Assembly: GCA_025504975.1 (NCBI GenBank)
Contig: JANUWI010000013.1
Span: 496,001 to 560,000 of the forward strand
Direction: 5' to 3'
DNA: 64,000 nt
From: Plenodomus lindquistii
Taxonomy: Eukaryota > Ascomycota > Dothideomycetes > Pleosporales > Leptosphaeriaceae
Below, piece by piece: positions 12,090 to 24,191 of the stretch; the first letter of the stretch is position 1; each line of letters opens with the position of its first letter. The notes under the pieces are model-generated. The model was not told where the DNA came from. It searched no databases and was given only the letters and a program-made list of their open reading frames with translations. The position numbers and the translations under genes are program-made.

Positions 12090-12881
12090 GATACCCCTTG
12101 CTCAATTAATCTGCATTGAATTTTACTTCTGCCGGCCAACACCTCAAGTCGATGTTGCTGAGCTTTACGGTTATTGGCGCCGAATAGGATCTTTTTACTT
12201 ACGGCCAAGCGGATGGATATGTACGACACGATTGGTACGGTCGACATATTGGAGGCTTCTTGTTAATACCACCTTGTTTTGGGCTCTTGATTGGACTGGG
12301 ACCCTTTGGCTTTTCGGTCCTTGTTGTTGGATCTTCCCATTCGCCGCAGATCTCGCGTTTAACGCTTTGGCTTTTTGCTACTGTCGAATAGCTCACGAAA
12401 GCCGATCAGACTTTGGTTGTCTATTACTGCTTGATTCGCACCCTGTTCAACCTGTTCAGGACACAAAGGAAGAATCGATATAATTGGCTAGCGTGGCTTA
12501 GTCCACATACACACACCTCGCATTGTTGTCGATCGCGTCGAGAATAGCACGAATCGCATGTCATGGTAGATGTCATGTGCAATGTGGAGGCTCCCGTCAC
12601 GGCTCACAGGTGCGGAGCGGGAGTGCCCCACCTGGACACCGCCAAGCCAGCCCAAAGTACGGCGCCCAAGCTCCAAAGCTCAGCACTTTCTCCAACCGTG
12701 TTTACGATACGTCATTTGACATTGGCTTCCCTACGAAAGACATTATTCCAGCCACAAAGTGACGAGCAGTGTCGAACTTTCTTAAGACCTTTCATATTCT
12801 GGCAGCTACTGCACTCGCGCTCGTGCAGCTTGTTCCCCGACAAGCCGGCTCGTTGCTGTTCCTCACTGCCGGGACTTCAGG
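12090..12881. other. Intergenic
   Basis: This is the region between urc4 and gtr1, both plus strand. No coding feature was supported. It presumably holds the gtr1 promoter. Confidence 0.5.
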
Positions 12882-14053
12882 ATGGCTAGCGTCAACGTCA
12901 AGCGTCAGAAGCAGCGCAAGGTGCTCTTAATGGGCAAGAGTGGAGCTGGCAAGTCTTCGATGCGAAGTATCGTGTTTAGCAACTACGTCGCAAAGGATGT
13001 CCGCCGGCTGGGTGCCACGATCGACGTCGAGCACTCCAATATCAAATTCATGGGCAACTTGATGCTCAACCTCTGGGACTGTGGAGGGTCAGTACACATC
13101 CTGTCCACTGCCTGTGACAAGACCTGACCATGTCCAGTCAGGATGGCTTCGTCGAGAACTACCTCAATCAGTCACGCAACCACGTCTTCGGCTCCGTTGC
13201 CGTCCTCATCTTTGTCTTCGACATCGAGTCGCGCGAATTCGCAGGCGATGTCATATCCTACGGCGCCATTGTACGCGCACTTCACGAATGCAGCCCTGGT
13301 GCCAAGGTATTCTGCCTGATCCACAAAATGGACCTTGTGCAAGCTCGTCTCCGCCAGTCCATGTTCGACGAGCGATCTGAATACATCAGAGACTCTAGCG
13401 AAGGCTTCAAGGACACGGTCGAATTCTTTCCGACGAGCATCTGGGATCAGAGTCTCTACAAGGCATGGACCAAGATTATTTATTACCTGATTCCAAACGC
13501 TGGCACAATCGAGGCGCTACTGGAACAATTGGCTGAGGTCATTGATGCAAGGGAACTGATCCTGTACGAGCGAACCACGTGTCTCACAGTGGCACACGTC
13601 ACACGGCAAACAGAGGAGCCGAATCCCTTTACGGACCGCTTCGAGCGCATCTCGAGTATACTCAAGACCCACAAGCAGAGCATGGCGTACGTCTATCCTC
13701 ATGTCCTATTCCTCGCCAAGAAATACACTGATAACAGTCACAGCAAGCACACCAACATCCCTGCCGGCAGTGCCAACTTTGCCGAAATGCAAATCAAGAC
13801 CGGCCGCTTCATGTTCTTCATCACACGCCTTACAGAGAACACAAACCTCGCCGTGACCATCCCGCCCTCTGAACAAGTCTTCAACGCCGCCCGCGTCAAC
13901 ATCTTCCAAGTCCGTCCCAAATTCGCCGAACTCGATATTGCAGCGAAGCCACGGCCACCAATACAGCAGGCCTTTGCAGGCTCGGCAGACACGAGCGATT
14001 CGACGGAGCGTAATCGGGGCAAGGAACCGATGCAATATGGTGCTGGGATATAG
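12882..14053 (+). CDS. gtr1: Rag-family GTPase Gtr1 (RagA/B orthologue)
   Basis: Two exons, 12882-13087 and 13138-14053, give 373 aa. The 50-nt intron interrupts the G3 motif, and splicing restores [14 protein letters not shown]. The P-loop is [15 protein letters not shown] (about residues 15-29), switch I includes the GATIDVEHS segment, and the G4 motif is HKMDL. The roadblock-like C-terminal domain follows (about 185-330). Gtr1 pairs with Gtr2 on the vacuolar membrane and, within the EGO/Ragulator system, passes amino-acid sufficiency to TORC1. The last 40 residues are a Ser/Arg/Pro-rich tail beyond the yeast length. The start ATG is the first in frame and directly precedes the G-domain. 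Confidence 0.95.
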
Positions 14054-14134
14054 AAAAGCCCAGAGACTCAGCCGAGGATTTTTCAATTTGAGATTCTATG
14101 TCGGGAGATGAGCGAAAACGGGGCGGAGCGGTAG

Positions 14135-14680
14135 AATCAAGAGTCTGGTAGCAAAGACAGTGTGGGGAAAGAGGATCAGACGCCGATCCCAGGGGTTGAC
14201 GACGAGGAACAACATTCCCCGCTGAAAGACAACGGAGGGGTACAAGACGTGGACGAGTCGCATGAGGCCAGTGTGGGATATGATATACTGCAGGACCTGC
14301 CAAATACCACCTCACATCTTCCGCCCGTCGACCGACTCTCACAGCTCACCTCCCGGCCAACCCCCATCAATCTAAAAACCCCAACCCCAGTCTGCCCAGA
14401 CTCCTCCTCCCCAATCGCCACCACATCCATCCCCTGCATCGCCGTACTGCCTCCCGCGCCACCTCCCTTTCTTCCAGACGCTTAGATTCAAACGACGACT
14501 ACGACGATGACGCAGGGTTCAGGAGCTGCAAGAGCCATTTGTCGAATAGTCTGAGCCCGGCGTCATTTATTTCTTCACACTCAGACTGGGATGAAATGGG
14601 TGCTGGGGCAGGGGCGGTCAAGGCACGGGACGATGATGCGAATTTGAAAGTGAAAGGGACAAGGGGAACGCGTTAATGTA
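14135..14680 (+). other. Unresolved coding-like segment downstream of gtr1
   Basis: Two overlapping plus-strand frames look protein-like. One (14135-14485) reads an acidic segment including QHSPLKDNGG and YDILQDLPNTTSHLPP. The other (14284 to about 14680) ends with an acidic, Ser-rich stretch containing HLSNSLSPASFISSHSDWDE and then a stop. Neither has a convincing start ATG at its beginning. They could be terminal exons of a separate gene, a spliced C-terminal extension of gtr1, or a decayed gene. I could not find a canonical intron joining them. Confidence 0.3.
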
Positions 14681-14813
14681 GATATAGAGCTGTGTGCGGT
14701 ATGAAGGATTAAAATCAGCGGCTCAACACGCTACAATGTATCGTCGAATGATGACAGTTACATACAGCAAGATGCCGCGAAATGGATACAGAATTTAAGA
14801 TTCTCCATGCGCT

Positions 14814-14836
14814 TCACTCACTCACTCACTCACTCG
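14814..14836. repeat. CACT tetranucleotide microsatellite
   Basis: About six copies of a 4-bp CACT unit, read directly. Confidence 0.85.
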
Positions 14837-15761
14837 TCCACTGTCTATTTGTGTCTGGACATGCGTACGTTGTTCTATCTATACAAATACCCGAATATAA
14901 AAACAGAGATGGTGTAGTTTATACAGCTATACGTGTTAAATATCAACACAACGCACATACAGTCTACATGCGCTAGAGAATTGTGCGTGATTGATATCAA
15001 GACTTCTTTCTGTTAGTAGTTTTTTTTTTCATCCGCGAATAGTAGGGATGGGTGTGGTTTGTAACGATTAAGTAGATATCACAAGAGTGGGACGAGACGC
15101 GATGAGATGAGTGAAGAAAGAGCTGTCTAGTCATAATAGATAGAATCATGTATACCTAAATTTTAGTCTATGTGTTTTATTTTCACATTTGCAGAGTTAG
15201 ATACGCTTGGTTTATCACAGAGCTGGTTTAGCTACGATTGCTTGCTTATCTTTAAACCGTTTGTACGCAATAGAGAGAAGTGGACATGGAGGGTATGGGG
15301 TGTGGGGTGTAGATGTAATAGAATAGTGTAATGGGACGCTTGTTAAGCATACTATGTTTAGTATAAATTGTACGTGGGCAGGTTAGACAGGGTATTTAGT
15401 AAAGGTTAAAGTTAAAGTATATGTAGATGTAATGTGGTGTCCAACTTGGCTTTGTCTAGAGGTGTTTGGGGTACGGGGCAGGGTTGTCAACGAGCGGCGT
15501 GAGAAGTGAGTAGTCACTAGTTGTCCATGCTTTTTCGAGTAACTAGTGGCTGTGTCTAGCAGAGTTAAGTTTTTTGGAATATATGAGGCTTGCGGCTTCG
15601 TTGCTGCCTACAGGGTATTGGCACGTCAGTTTGCATCTATACCAATATTCAACAAATCAGCAACTCAACCTTGACCAAGTTCTAGAACTCCTACTTGTTA
15701 AACTTCGACAAGGATGCGGACCAACGTGTCAACCTCGTATGTAGTCTCAAAGAAAACCCTA

Positions 15762-15898
15762 CAGGATATAGACATATCATGTTAGATCCTTGTTTGATTT
15801 TAACGAATAGCACCTTCAACGTTTAGTTTGGCAAGACTAAGAAGAAAACTCGGTAAACTTTAACAGGCATCTAATCCGATGCGTCTGGGTATTTCCTA
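15762..15898 (-). mobile_element. MITE-like inverted-repeat element, copy A (reverse orientation)
   Basis: About 137 bp with imperfect terminal inverted arms of about 50 bp. The left arm (CAGGATATAGACATATC...TTTAACGAATAG) matches the reverse complement of the right arm of the copy at 26940-27067. The right arm (AACTTTAACAGGCATC, then TAATCCGATGCGTCT) matches the reverse complement of that copy's left arm. A TA dinucleotide precedes the left end, and TATA follows near the right end. It codes for nothing and looks like a non-autonomous DNA transposon remnant. The right boundary is uncertain by a few bases. Confidence 0.75.
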
Positions 15899-17727
15899 TA
15901 TGCTAAACATGGCGGACATATAGGGTACATCCCCAGCAGGCTAATACGCGCGCGCCGCTCCCAAGACCCCAGCCACAAGGATAAGAGTTATTCAAGAATC
16001 GACTATAGTTTGGAGCTTATACTTCGCCGTAGCGGTTTTGGGCAGCAATGCCGCCTGGGCTGGCTAGCCTTTGTGTCTCGGCTCTAGTTCATGAATCTGC
16101 AGGAGCTATCGCCTCGTGTGGGTAGAGAGGATCATTTGGACCGGGGAGTCGTGTTTGACATTAAGCTGTCTACCGGGCTTTCGGCTTCCGATAGCGTACC
16201 GCAATTGCTCGACCGTACGCGGTTAGTGGTGCCGTAGAGTTTAGCGGTGCGGTTGGGTGAACGTCGGTCTGACGTGCCTGCCAGCGAAAATTGCTGAACC
16301 AATGGCTTTGGCATGGACGATGGCACTGGATCATGGTCTATTAGGCGCCATGACAGATAATATACTGCTAGTAGATGGGCGCTGCGCGATATAGAGTCTG
16401 GTAACTTTGCTTCACTGGTGGGGACGTCTGACGTCTGGCACAGTAGAACATGAACTCTCCGCAGCGAGAGCTAGCGGCACCACGCTCCGAGGACCAGTTA
16501 CCAATTTCTCCCGTCAGGCTTTGCTATTCGGATCTCCTTGCGTCTGAATGATGTCCATGGCAAGTATTCAAGCAAGCGCCGCAACTACCAAGAACTGCTT
16601 CTGGACATCCCCTCTTCAGAACACACTAGTCGATTTCCAGCGCTCATCACCATTTGCTCTTGCAATCGACCCTGCGAACCATCCAGGCCTGCATCCATTG
16701 TGCAACAAAGTTTCCAGATGAGATCCTTGTGACAAGCTGAGTCGACGCGCTACACACCCATTCTTGCAGGCTAGCCTTCTTCATCACTGACCAAAAACGC
16801 TCAAGATGGGTAAAATTTGCCCTTCCCCTACCTACTACTCAAAGACTAATGCATACCATGTCTGAATAAGGTTTCGGTGTTTCTCCCCAAGACCAATCAA
16901 TACTTCCAAGAAAGCGGAATCTATACCAGACAGGACTTTGCGCCAACGCCGGTCATCGAAATATCCCCGATTAACGCAACGAGGCCGCGGTTATCGTCTA
17001 CATAGCGCGTAGGAATGATGAAGCCAAAGCCAAGGCTCAAGGACACACATGCAGCTTGTCTCACAGTCAAAGTCTCTATTCTCTTAGTCGCGCCAACGGT
17101 GCAGAAGGAGGGAGGGTGCAGTGCAGGTATGGCGAAATAGGTTCAGGCAAAGCTGTTGCGGACCCGACTCCTGCAATTTTCACTTGCTCCAACCCAGGTC
17201 CAACCATATGTAGATACCCACTACTGTATTGCGCGCGGCGCAGTATCCAAACCCATGTTCCAAGCTGCACCGTTGCCCCGAGCGAATCGATCCTTCCTTC
17301 CATCCCACTAGTCTAGCTCCCTACCCTAATCCTCAAACTTCTGCCGGCATCGACAACCCTTTGCGAATTCCATTCATTGTCCGTGTCCGTGTCAACCATG
17401 TCCCATCCCCATCCATCGCCCATATCCGCGCCAATCATTTCCTGCAATCCCATTCATCTCGCCCCATTGCACCACGAATTCCCAGTTTTCGTGTCCCAAA
17501 AAAGGTTGCAGGATGGGATAAATGATGGCACGTGCGATGCAGACAACCGACGACGCGAACATCATGCGTCAACAAAACGGGGTGCACACGTATACGTATC
17601 TCAACAAGGGTCGGCTCACATCGGTACTCTAGGTAGGTAAGCCACAGGTGTTCCCGGCAGATCGACGGGAACAAAACCACATGCGCGGTTTCCGGTGCTC
17701 GGCTCGGGTGCTCCGCGATAATGCGGT

Positions 17728-17753
17728 CGTGTGTGTGTGTGTGTGTGTGTGTG
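17728..17753. repeat. (GT)n dinucleotide microsatellite
   Basis: A run of about 12-13 GT units, read directly. Confidence 0.9.
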
Positions 17754-18929
17754 CCTCGCCCCGCTTTTGAACGACTAAGAACCAAGATGCAGTCGCGCGC
17801 TGCTTTTACAAGGTGCACGCTGCTGGGCGACATGCTCCCAAAAAATCTAGTCGTGACAATATTCTTCTTGGTGGTTTGTCGGACCAGGCTTAGGACTCTG
17901 CGATGCTTTGTGTGACTGAGGGGTTTGTGGGGTTTGACTTTCCACGTAGGTTTTGTTGGCCGTAGGACGTCATTGTTGGTAGTAGGAAAGGGTTCCGTGT
18001 AGCTGGTGTACTAGATTGTATGGGGATTGTGTTGCATAAGTGGGAAAGACTAATATATCCTTTGTGTCACCTCCTCTTTGTATTCTGGTGGTACCCGTAG
18101 GTAATGCATGAGCAATGATTTTTGCAGCATACACACAGGGTGACACCCGAGATGGTGTTGGATGTTGGAACTCCAATCTTTAGCACAGACACTACACTGC
18201 ACTGCATAATGCCACATGAAAGCTGGACATGGCAAATGCACTTAGGCATGTCGTACAGCATTTGCATAGGCTTGGTCACAATGCGGATACTTCGTGTTAG
18301 TGGGGCTAGGTCCCCAAGCGTACCTCCTTGAATTGCAGGCGCAGCAACTCCAGGCCACTGTGAGATCAATCTCGTTGGTCAGAAAAACCAAACGCTGTTG
18401 TGTGGCGTCATCACAACATTTGTGATTGTTTCCGGTAGGATCTTCTTCGTGCTTGTTGTTGTACTCATAGTGGCTGAACCGAACATCTCCGCTCCATTAG
18501 GCTATTATGGTTCACCAGCTGGTCGGGAACTCAACCCTAAATACCCAGTCTTGGCGTCCTCAATTATGTACAGTTACAACGCAAACTTTTTGGTCCCTGC
18601 GAAGCAGATGTGGTGCCGGCATATTCAATACTGCATACCCCCCACAGTTGGCAGAGGCGACGGATATATATAATGGTGCCACGACAGCAAGGCAGGACAG
18701 CCTGCATCAGTGATTTGAGATCAGTCATTGCCAGCCGAGTAAACTATGCCACTTGAATGATTGTGGGAGAACAGGATATCACATCGCCCAGCCGTCACGA
18801 AAATGAATGTTGAGGCGTAAACATCCGGAACATATCGCGAACGGGAGATCCGAGCTGAAGAGATTGCTAGACACTCTTTGGCATGTCTGTTTTGAAATTT
18901 GAATGTGCTGTACGTATCGTACACACCGA

Positions 18930-21844
18930 CTATGAGTGACCAGCCAATTTGCCGATGACGTCGAACAATAGCTGATCGTCAACTTTGTACAAGATATCAT
19001 CGCTCCCAAAGGTTGAATCCATGCTTCTGTCGGACTTCCAATAAGGCCTCTGGCTTCCATTACGTAGACTAAGCTGTTCTTGGCCAGCAATCTCTGTCAA
19101 TTGTCGGATACGGTCGACGATCGCTTGTTGCTGTGATTGTGCTGAAGTCCAAAACTCGACCAGCTCATCCATGCATGGCATTATGGCGTTGATCGATGCT
19201 AAGAGATCTGGCAGGGTGGAGGGAGTGCCAGCTGCAGATAGCACGTCTATCGACTGAAAAAGTGCATAATTTGGGAAGGGTGACGAGTAAGAATATTCTG
19301 AGGAGGTACCGACCGCGAGACGCCGCTGACAGTTGGTAACAGCTAGCGAATGCAACATGGAAAGCATAGCTGATGAGCTGCGAATAGCTTCTTCGATGTT
19401 GCGATGCAATTTGACAACCGACAAAGAACGTATGCGAACGTGACGGTTAAGACGAATGAGAGCTGCATGGTGGAGTGCGTGTATGGAAATGAAGGGTCCT
19501 ACGTTGCCTTCAACCGTGCTAGCGTCCAGATTTTGAGGGCTGTATCGAAGATTGGCAGGTAGGATGTCGCGCCATGTTGCCAATCTGTCATAAGTCTTCA
19601 TGTAGAATTCATCGTAATACGTTCCGTAGCCGTGATCTGGCCGGCGAACAGCGCGCGCTGTGAAAGAGAATACCTCGCCATATATGGCCGCTATAAGACA
19701 TGAGTATGCCATATCCCCTAACAAGGGGGCGTTGGAAGGCGGCTGCCCACCGAGAAGTGTTTCGTTGAAGAATGGTGATTCCGATGGCGTCGATGCCTCG
19801 TACATGCTGTCACGACACGGTAGGCGTACGAAGGCGTCTTCGGGGCTGATGGCGAAGAGCGTTCCGCCAATGGACATGTTGTGTCGCTGTTGCATGTGCA
19901 GTTAGTAGCGATATTTCCATGTGCGTGGACTTACGACATACCTCCATCAGGAATCCTGACCAAAATGTCCGACGGCAACACTCTTCGAGTGTCAAGCGGT
20001 CAAAGTCCAAACTGGGATCTTGCATGCTCTCTGTAAGTTCCTTCACGCCCTCTTCTGTATTCAGTTTGAGTGCAGCAATCGCGCGGAGACCCGCTCCGCA
20101 GAAGTCCCAAGCTTCCTCTGATCTGCCAAGTGCAAAGTAGTAAAATGCGAGTAGTAGTCGTGTCTGACAAAGCTGCAGACTGAATTTGCCAAACCGCTTC
20201 TCTGCTGCGTAGGATGCGACATCCGTGAATCTTTTGCCCAAAACTCGTTTGTCTGGGTCAGTGGAATACAGCGAGCCTATGCCTAATACGGAATACAGGA
20301 GCATTAGGGAATCCAGATTTTTATCCCGACTAGACTCAACCCACGCGAGGAAAGGTCTACGAGGAAACATTCCGTACGTCGCGCGTCCAGCATGTAAGAA
20401 GTACAGATCGAGAAGGTGCATCGTGAGTCCCGAGTCTGCCTCATAAGGATCTTGTTCCCATTGGCCCGCCAGTCGACCCCGGTGGAATCTGTGTCGCGGG
20501 TCATCAAGACCCTGCTCTGTCATAGATACACTCAAATCCGATTCCACTGATTGTACCGACATATCTCGTGACCCTGCGTTCGTAGGGGCGCGAAAATTTC
20601 GAGGCCTGTAGGGTGCGCCTAGATTCCCTGCGTCATGTTTCGTGGGTGAATCCCGCTGCTCATCTGGAGCTTTGTTCCGGTGAGAACCTGTCGAAGGATT
20701 TGGACCTTCGAGCGACGGATTCTTATACACGGCCGCGAAATTCGAAGGCGAAGTCTCACCAGATGTGCTGTCTGTGCCTGTCTGGTTGAGACCACTGCTA
20801 TTGGTTAGTATTTGTCAATTCCTGAGACCTTGAACAGCATGATTCGGGCCGAAGGGGTATAAGTGACCAAATAAGTCAATGCGATGTTACTTCTGGAAGA
20901 GAAGAAGCAATGCAGGAAGAATGTGGGCCAGTAACTTACCCTCGGCACACCCTTTGCGATTTCGCACACTGAAGGCATTTTGGATACCCTGGTTCACACT
21001 TAATCTTCTTTTCGCGACAAGTGAGGCAAGCCTGGGCAAGCCGCTTTCGAGGTTTCCCTGCTTTTGTAATGCCCCACGAGGGATTGACTGGCTCGCCATC
21101 GATAACGGCGCGGCAGTAAGTTCCATCTTCATACACATAGCAGACGCCTTCGCCTGGAATGTCGCGCTGGCCAACACATCGTGACGCTCGAACAGGCGCA
21201 GATGAGGAGCCATCGAGCCGCCTCCTCACAAGCCTGTTGGGGTCTCCCAGCTCATCCCGAGTAGAGTGGCTTGCAAATGGCCCCAATGTTTCTGGCGCTG
21301 ACAAAGGAAGCCTGTAGTCTTTGGCCAATGACTCGTGATGTGGAGATTGTACGTAGTTGTCGCGACGCAGGGGCTCGTAACGACCATGGTGAAAGGCAGA
21401 GCCCAATCTTGACGAGGATCTCGATTGTGAGTCGGTGTGGGCGATCGAGGGTGGAGGGCCTTGGTGATACGCTGTTTGGGAAATGATAGCATGTTGCTCT
21501 GGGTATTCTCGGGATTGCCGCTCAGAATCATGCCGTCTCTTCAATGTTGGGCTTGAAGATCCATAACGAGACGATGGGCCATAGCCGCCTGGTACTCCGA
21601 CTGATTGCGATGGTGTATCAGAAGACTTTTTGTCGAGTAGTTCTGGTTCCAGGAGGGTGCGTAGACTCGGTAATTGCGGTGGATTATGCTGTTGACTACT
21701 CGGATCCCTGGGACGGTCTTGATGACCAGGAGTGATGAATTCTGGCCGTGACGATAAAGCGTGGATAGATGAGTAGGAGGCATATGACGGCGGAGGACCT
21801 GGATGAGAGGGTATGCTAGGCGGACGGCTCATATTGGTGAGCAT
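18930..21844 (-). CDS. Zn2Cys6 transcription factor with fungal_trans domain
   Basis: Three exons, 21844-20940, 20797-19942 and 19886-18930, give about 905 aa. The binuclear zinc cluster is complete (C-x2-C-x6-C-x6-C-x2-C-x6-C, about residues 273-300, beginning CLTCREKKIKC). It lies unusually far from the N-terminus, behind a disordered Ser/Pro/His/Gln-rich region, and intron 1 follows directly. A conserved-looking block (GEGVCYVYEDGTYC...WGITKAGKPRKRL) precedes the cluster. The fungal-specific regulatory domain spans about residues 400-700 (LLDLYFLHAGRATYGMFPRRPFL, CRRTFWSGFLME). Intron 1 has a TACTAAC branch site. The first ATG in frame at 21844 was chosen; an upstream exon is possible. Targets are unknown. 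Confidence 0.85.
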
Positions 21845-24191
21845 AGCAATTGAGGTTGATGGGTTTTGATGTTTGGCGCTTGAGGTAGCTTGTCTGTTGC
21901 GACACACCTCTCGATCCAGCACATGAGAGATTAGAGATTACAGGAAAATCGAACCGTGTAGATACATCCAGGTTCCACGCACTGTTCCAGACTCAAACAA
22001 CGATGCAACGAAAGCATCAATTGACGTCCAACGTCGGGTACACGAAGGGTACTTGATGAAGTGGGCAGATGGCCAGCGATCAAGAGCGCAGGTGGGAGCG
22101 TCTCGCCTGCTATAGTATCTCCGCTAGAGAGTATTGCAGATGGCAGGGTTCTAGAGAATGTGCCAAAGCGTAATCAGTCCGTGCAGGGCTGACATTGACG
22201 ATAGCCCGCCACACTCCCGGCTCCTCGCGAAGCGTAGCCGAAGTGCAGTGCAGTAGGGTAGTAGGGGGCAGGGAAGGGGTTGTGTAGGGAGCAGCACGGG
22301 AGGTAACTTACATTTACAGGGTCTAGAAAGCTGAGGCGCAGACATGCATTCTTGGCACAGGAGACTTTGGACATTGAATCCGCACGGCTAGCTGACTGGG
22401 GATTCGGCGGAGGATCACAGCAATAAATAATAACACCGGGTAACAGAAACAAAAGTAGAAGGACAGCAACGTCCCGTCTTCGGTCACAAGTCGATAGTAA
22501 GCCAGGAGACCCTGGTGGAGTGTAGCCTCAGAATAGAGCGACGACGACGCTGGCTGCAGGTAGGCCAGCTGTTTCCCCGGAGGGCCTGCATCAACGGACA
22601 GTCAGGGACATGGCCGTGGAGCTTTTGCTGTTTGAGACCCGAGAACGCTGGGAAGGGCCAGGGTTGTCAGCAAGCCTGCCGGAATATTGGCTGCAGATAT
22701 CGAGTAGCGGCAAACAGAAACCTTCGTAGCGTGTTTCTGGAGCGCTCTGTTGCGCGAGATGCCAGACAGTGCATGAGCAAGTGCTGTTGGTTGTGGATGG
22801 CTTGTCGGCACCGGCCCTAGAGAGTGTAGGCACGGCGGGTCGCATCCTTAGTAGCTTGTCAGCCGGCTTATTTCATATTATACGACTTTTTGCTCCGTCT
22901 CAGGACAAGCTCGTGCCTTTTCAGGTAGCGAAACTGTATTGTAACTTGGTTCACGAATGAGCGTTGTCGCGGTGTAACACTCGGAGGCTACAAGGATGCG
23001 AATCGCTGTAGACACACACTGTAGATCGAGACCAACAAGAGCTGGCCAACCGTGTTGCTAGCTAACGCGCTGATGACGGGTGCAGATCATGCACGGCGGC
23101 GTGGGAGCGGAATGCATTGGCCTATTTTGCCGGCAAACCTTTCGCTGGACCTTGAGTTGGATCTTAGCCCGTGAAGCAGTTCCGTCCAATGAGCGTCGTC
23201 TAAACTGAGTTCAAGGGCAAGAGCACGGTGCGGCCTGTTCTCCGCAGCGACCGTAAAGGATGCTTCCTCGCGAGAGAGGCATCAAGCAGCCGCCTTGATC
23301 CCAGTGGCCCAGGACAGACAGCTGCCGGTCTCAGACCATGACCAATGGCAGTCGTCTTCACTCAATGCCCACAGACGACAGCCGGAACGCCGATGCCAGC
23401 GCTGTGGACTGGGTTGCTGTCATCAACAAAGTGGAGAATGAGCGCGTGCGGCGCAGCTCTAAAGCAGCGTGGAATCCGATCGGAAAGAGGGAACGAGCTC
23501 ACAGCAGCCGTTGAGCGATTTGAGCCATCTCGATTTTTAGTGCGGGATTTGACCCTTCCCGGGTCCCCTAACGCGGCACGCCTCGGCCTTACGTGCATGG
23601 AGCGAGCTTGGCTGGTGCCGAACGCACATGGGGCCTGACGGTCGGACGCCTGCGGGCTTCCGACGTGATGCGTCCAGATTCCAGACTCGTAGAGTACTTG
23701 TACCTACAATGTACTGTATCTACGGCAGGGTAGAAGCTTTGCTAAGAGGCGGCATAGCTGCATGTGACGCTAGAGTCAACACAGCGTACGCCTTGAAGAC
23801 CGACTTGTCGACATGATTCCATATCGGCAATGTGCTGGGATTGCAGTCAGTCAGTCCATGCTGCGTCCCTGGCGAGGAAATGATTGTTCAAGCGGACGGC
23901 GTGGCAGATGGTAAGGGCATGGCCCTTGGCGCAGGCACGAGCGGATTGGTGGTGCAGTATGGGATTCGGCAGGGACGCGGAAGTGGAGTGAGTGCGCTTC
24001 TGCCCCCGTGACACGCCAAGCCACTTGCTTGCGATAGCGCCAAGGCAATCTCGAAGTCTGCAACTGCAACCTCGTCGTCAGCCATCACAACAATACGTCG
24101 TCATCGCGACAACGTGCATGCAGCAGCTTCCTTCTTCCTAGTGTCCCAGCTCTAACCACATATCATACAGACGCAGGCATAGGCTCGCAAA
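21845..24191. other. Intergenic between divergent regulator and WW-domain genes
   Basis: About 2.3 kb with no supported coding feature. Many short frames overlap on both strands without recognisable motifs. The length is typical of regulatory regions of fungal transcription-factor genes. Confidence 0.5.

Larger units (their letters stand above)
14681..18929. other. Gene-poor region (about 4.2 kb)
   Basis: No open frame here shows a domain, and most are under 100 codons. The left part is locally AT-rich (about 14.9-15.4 kb). It contains a CACT tandem repeat (14814-14836), an inverted-repeat element (15762-15898) and a GT dinucleotide run (17728-17753). A possible short spliced frame near 16806-16975 was not convincing. 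Confidence 0.6.

Noticed and set aside
16132..16326. 64-codon minus-strand frame in the gene-poor region
   Set aside because: No transposase, integrase or other element signature could be found, so I do not call a transposon relic here.
16806..16975. Possible short spliced gene: ATGG, intron, then a frame containing GVSPQDQSILPRKRN
   Set aside because: Donor GTAAAA and acceptor AAG are weak, the product would be about 35 residues, and no family is recognised.
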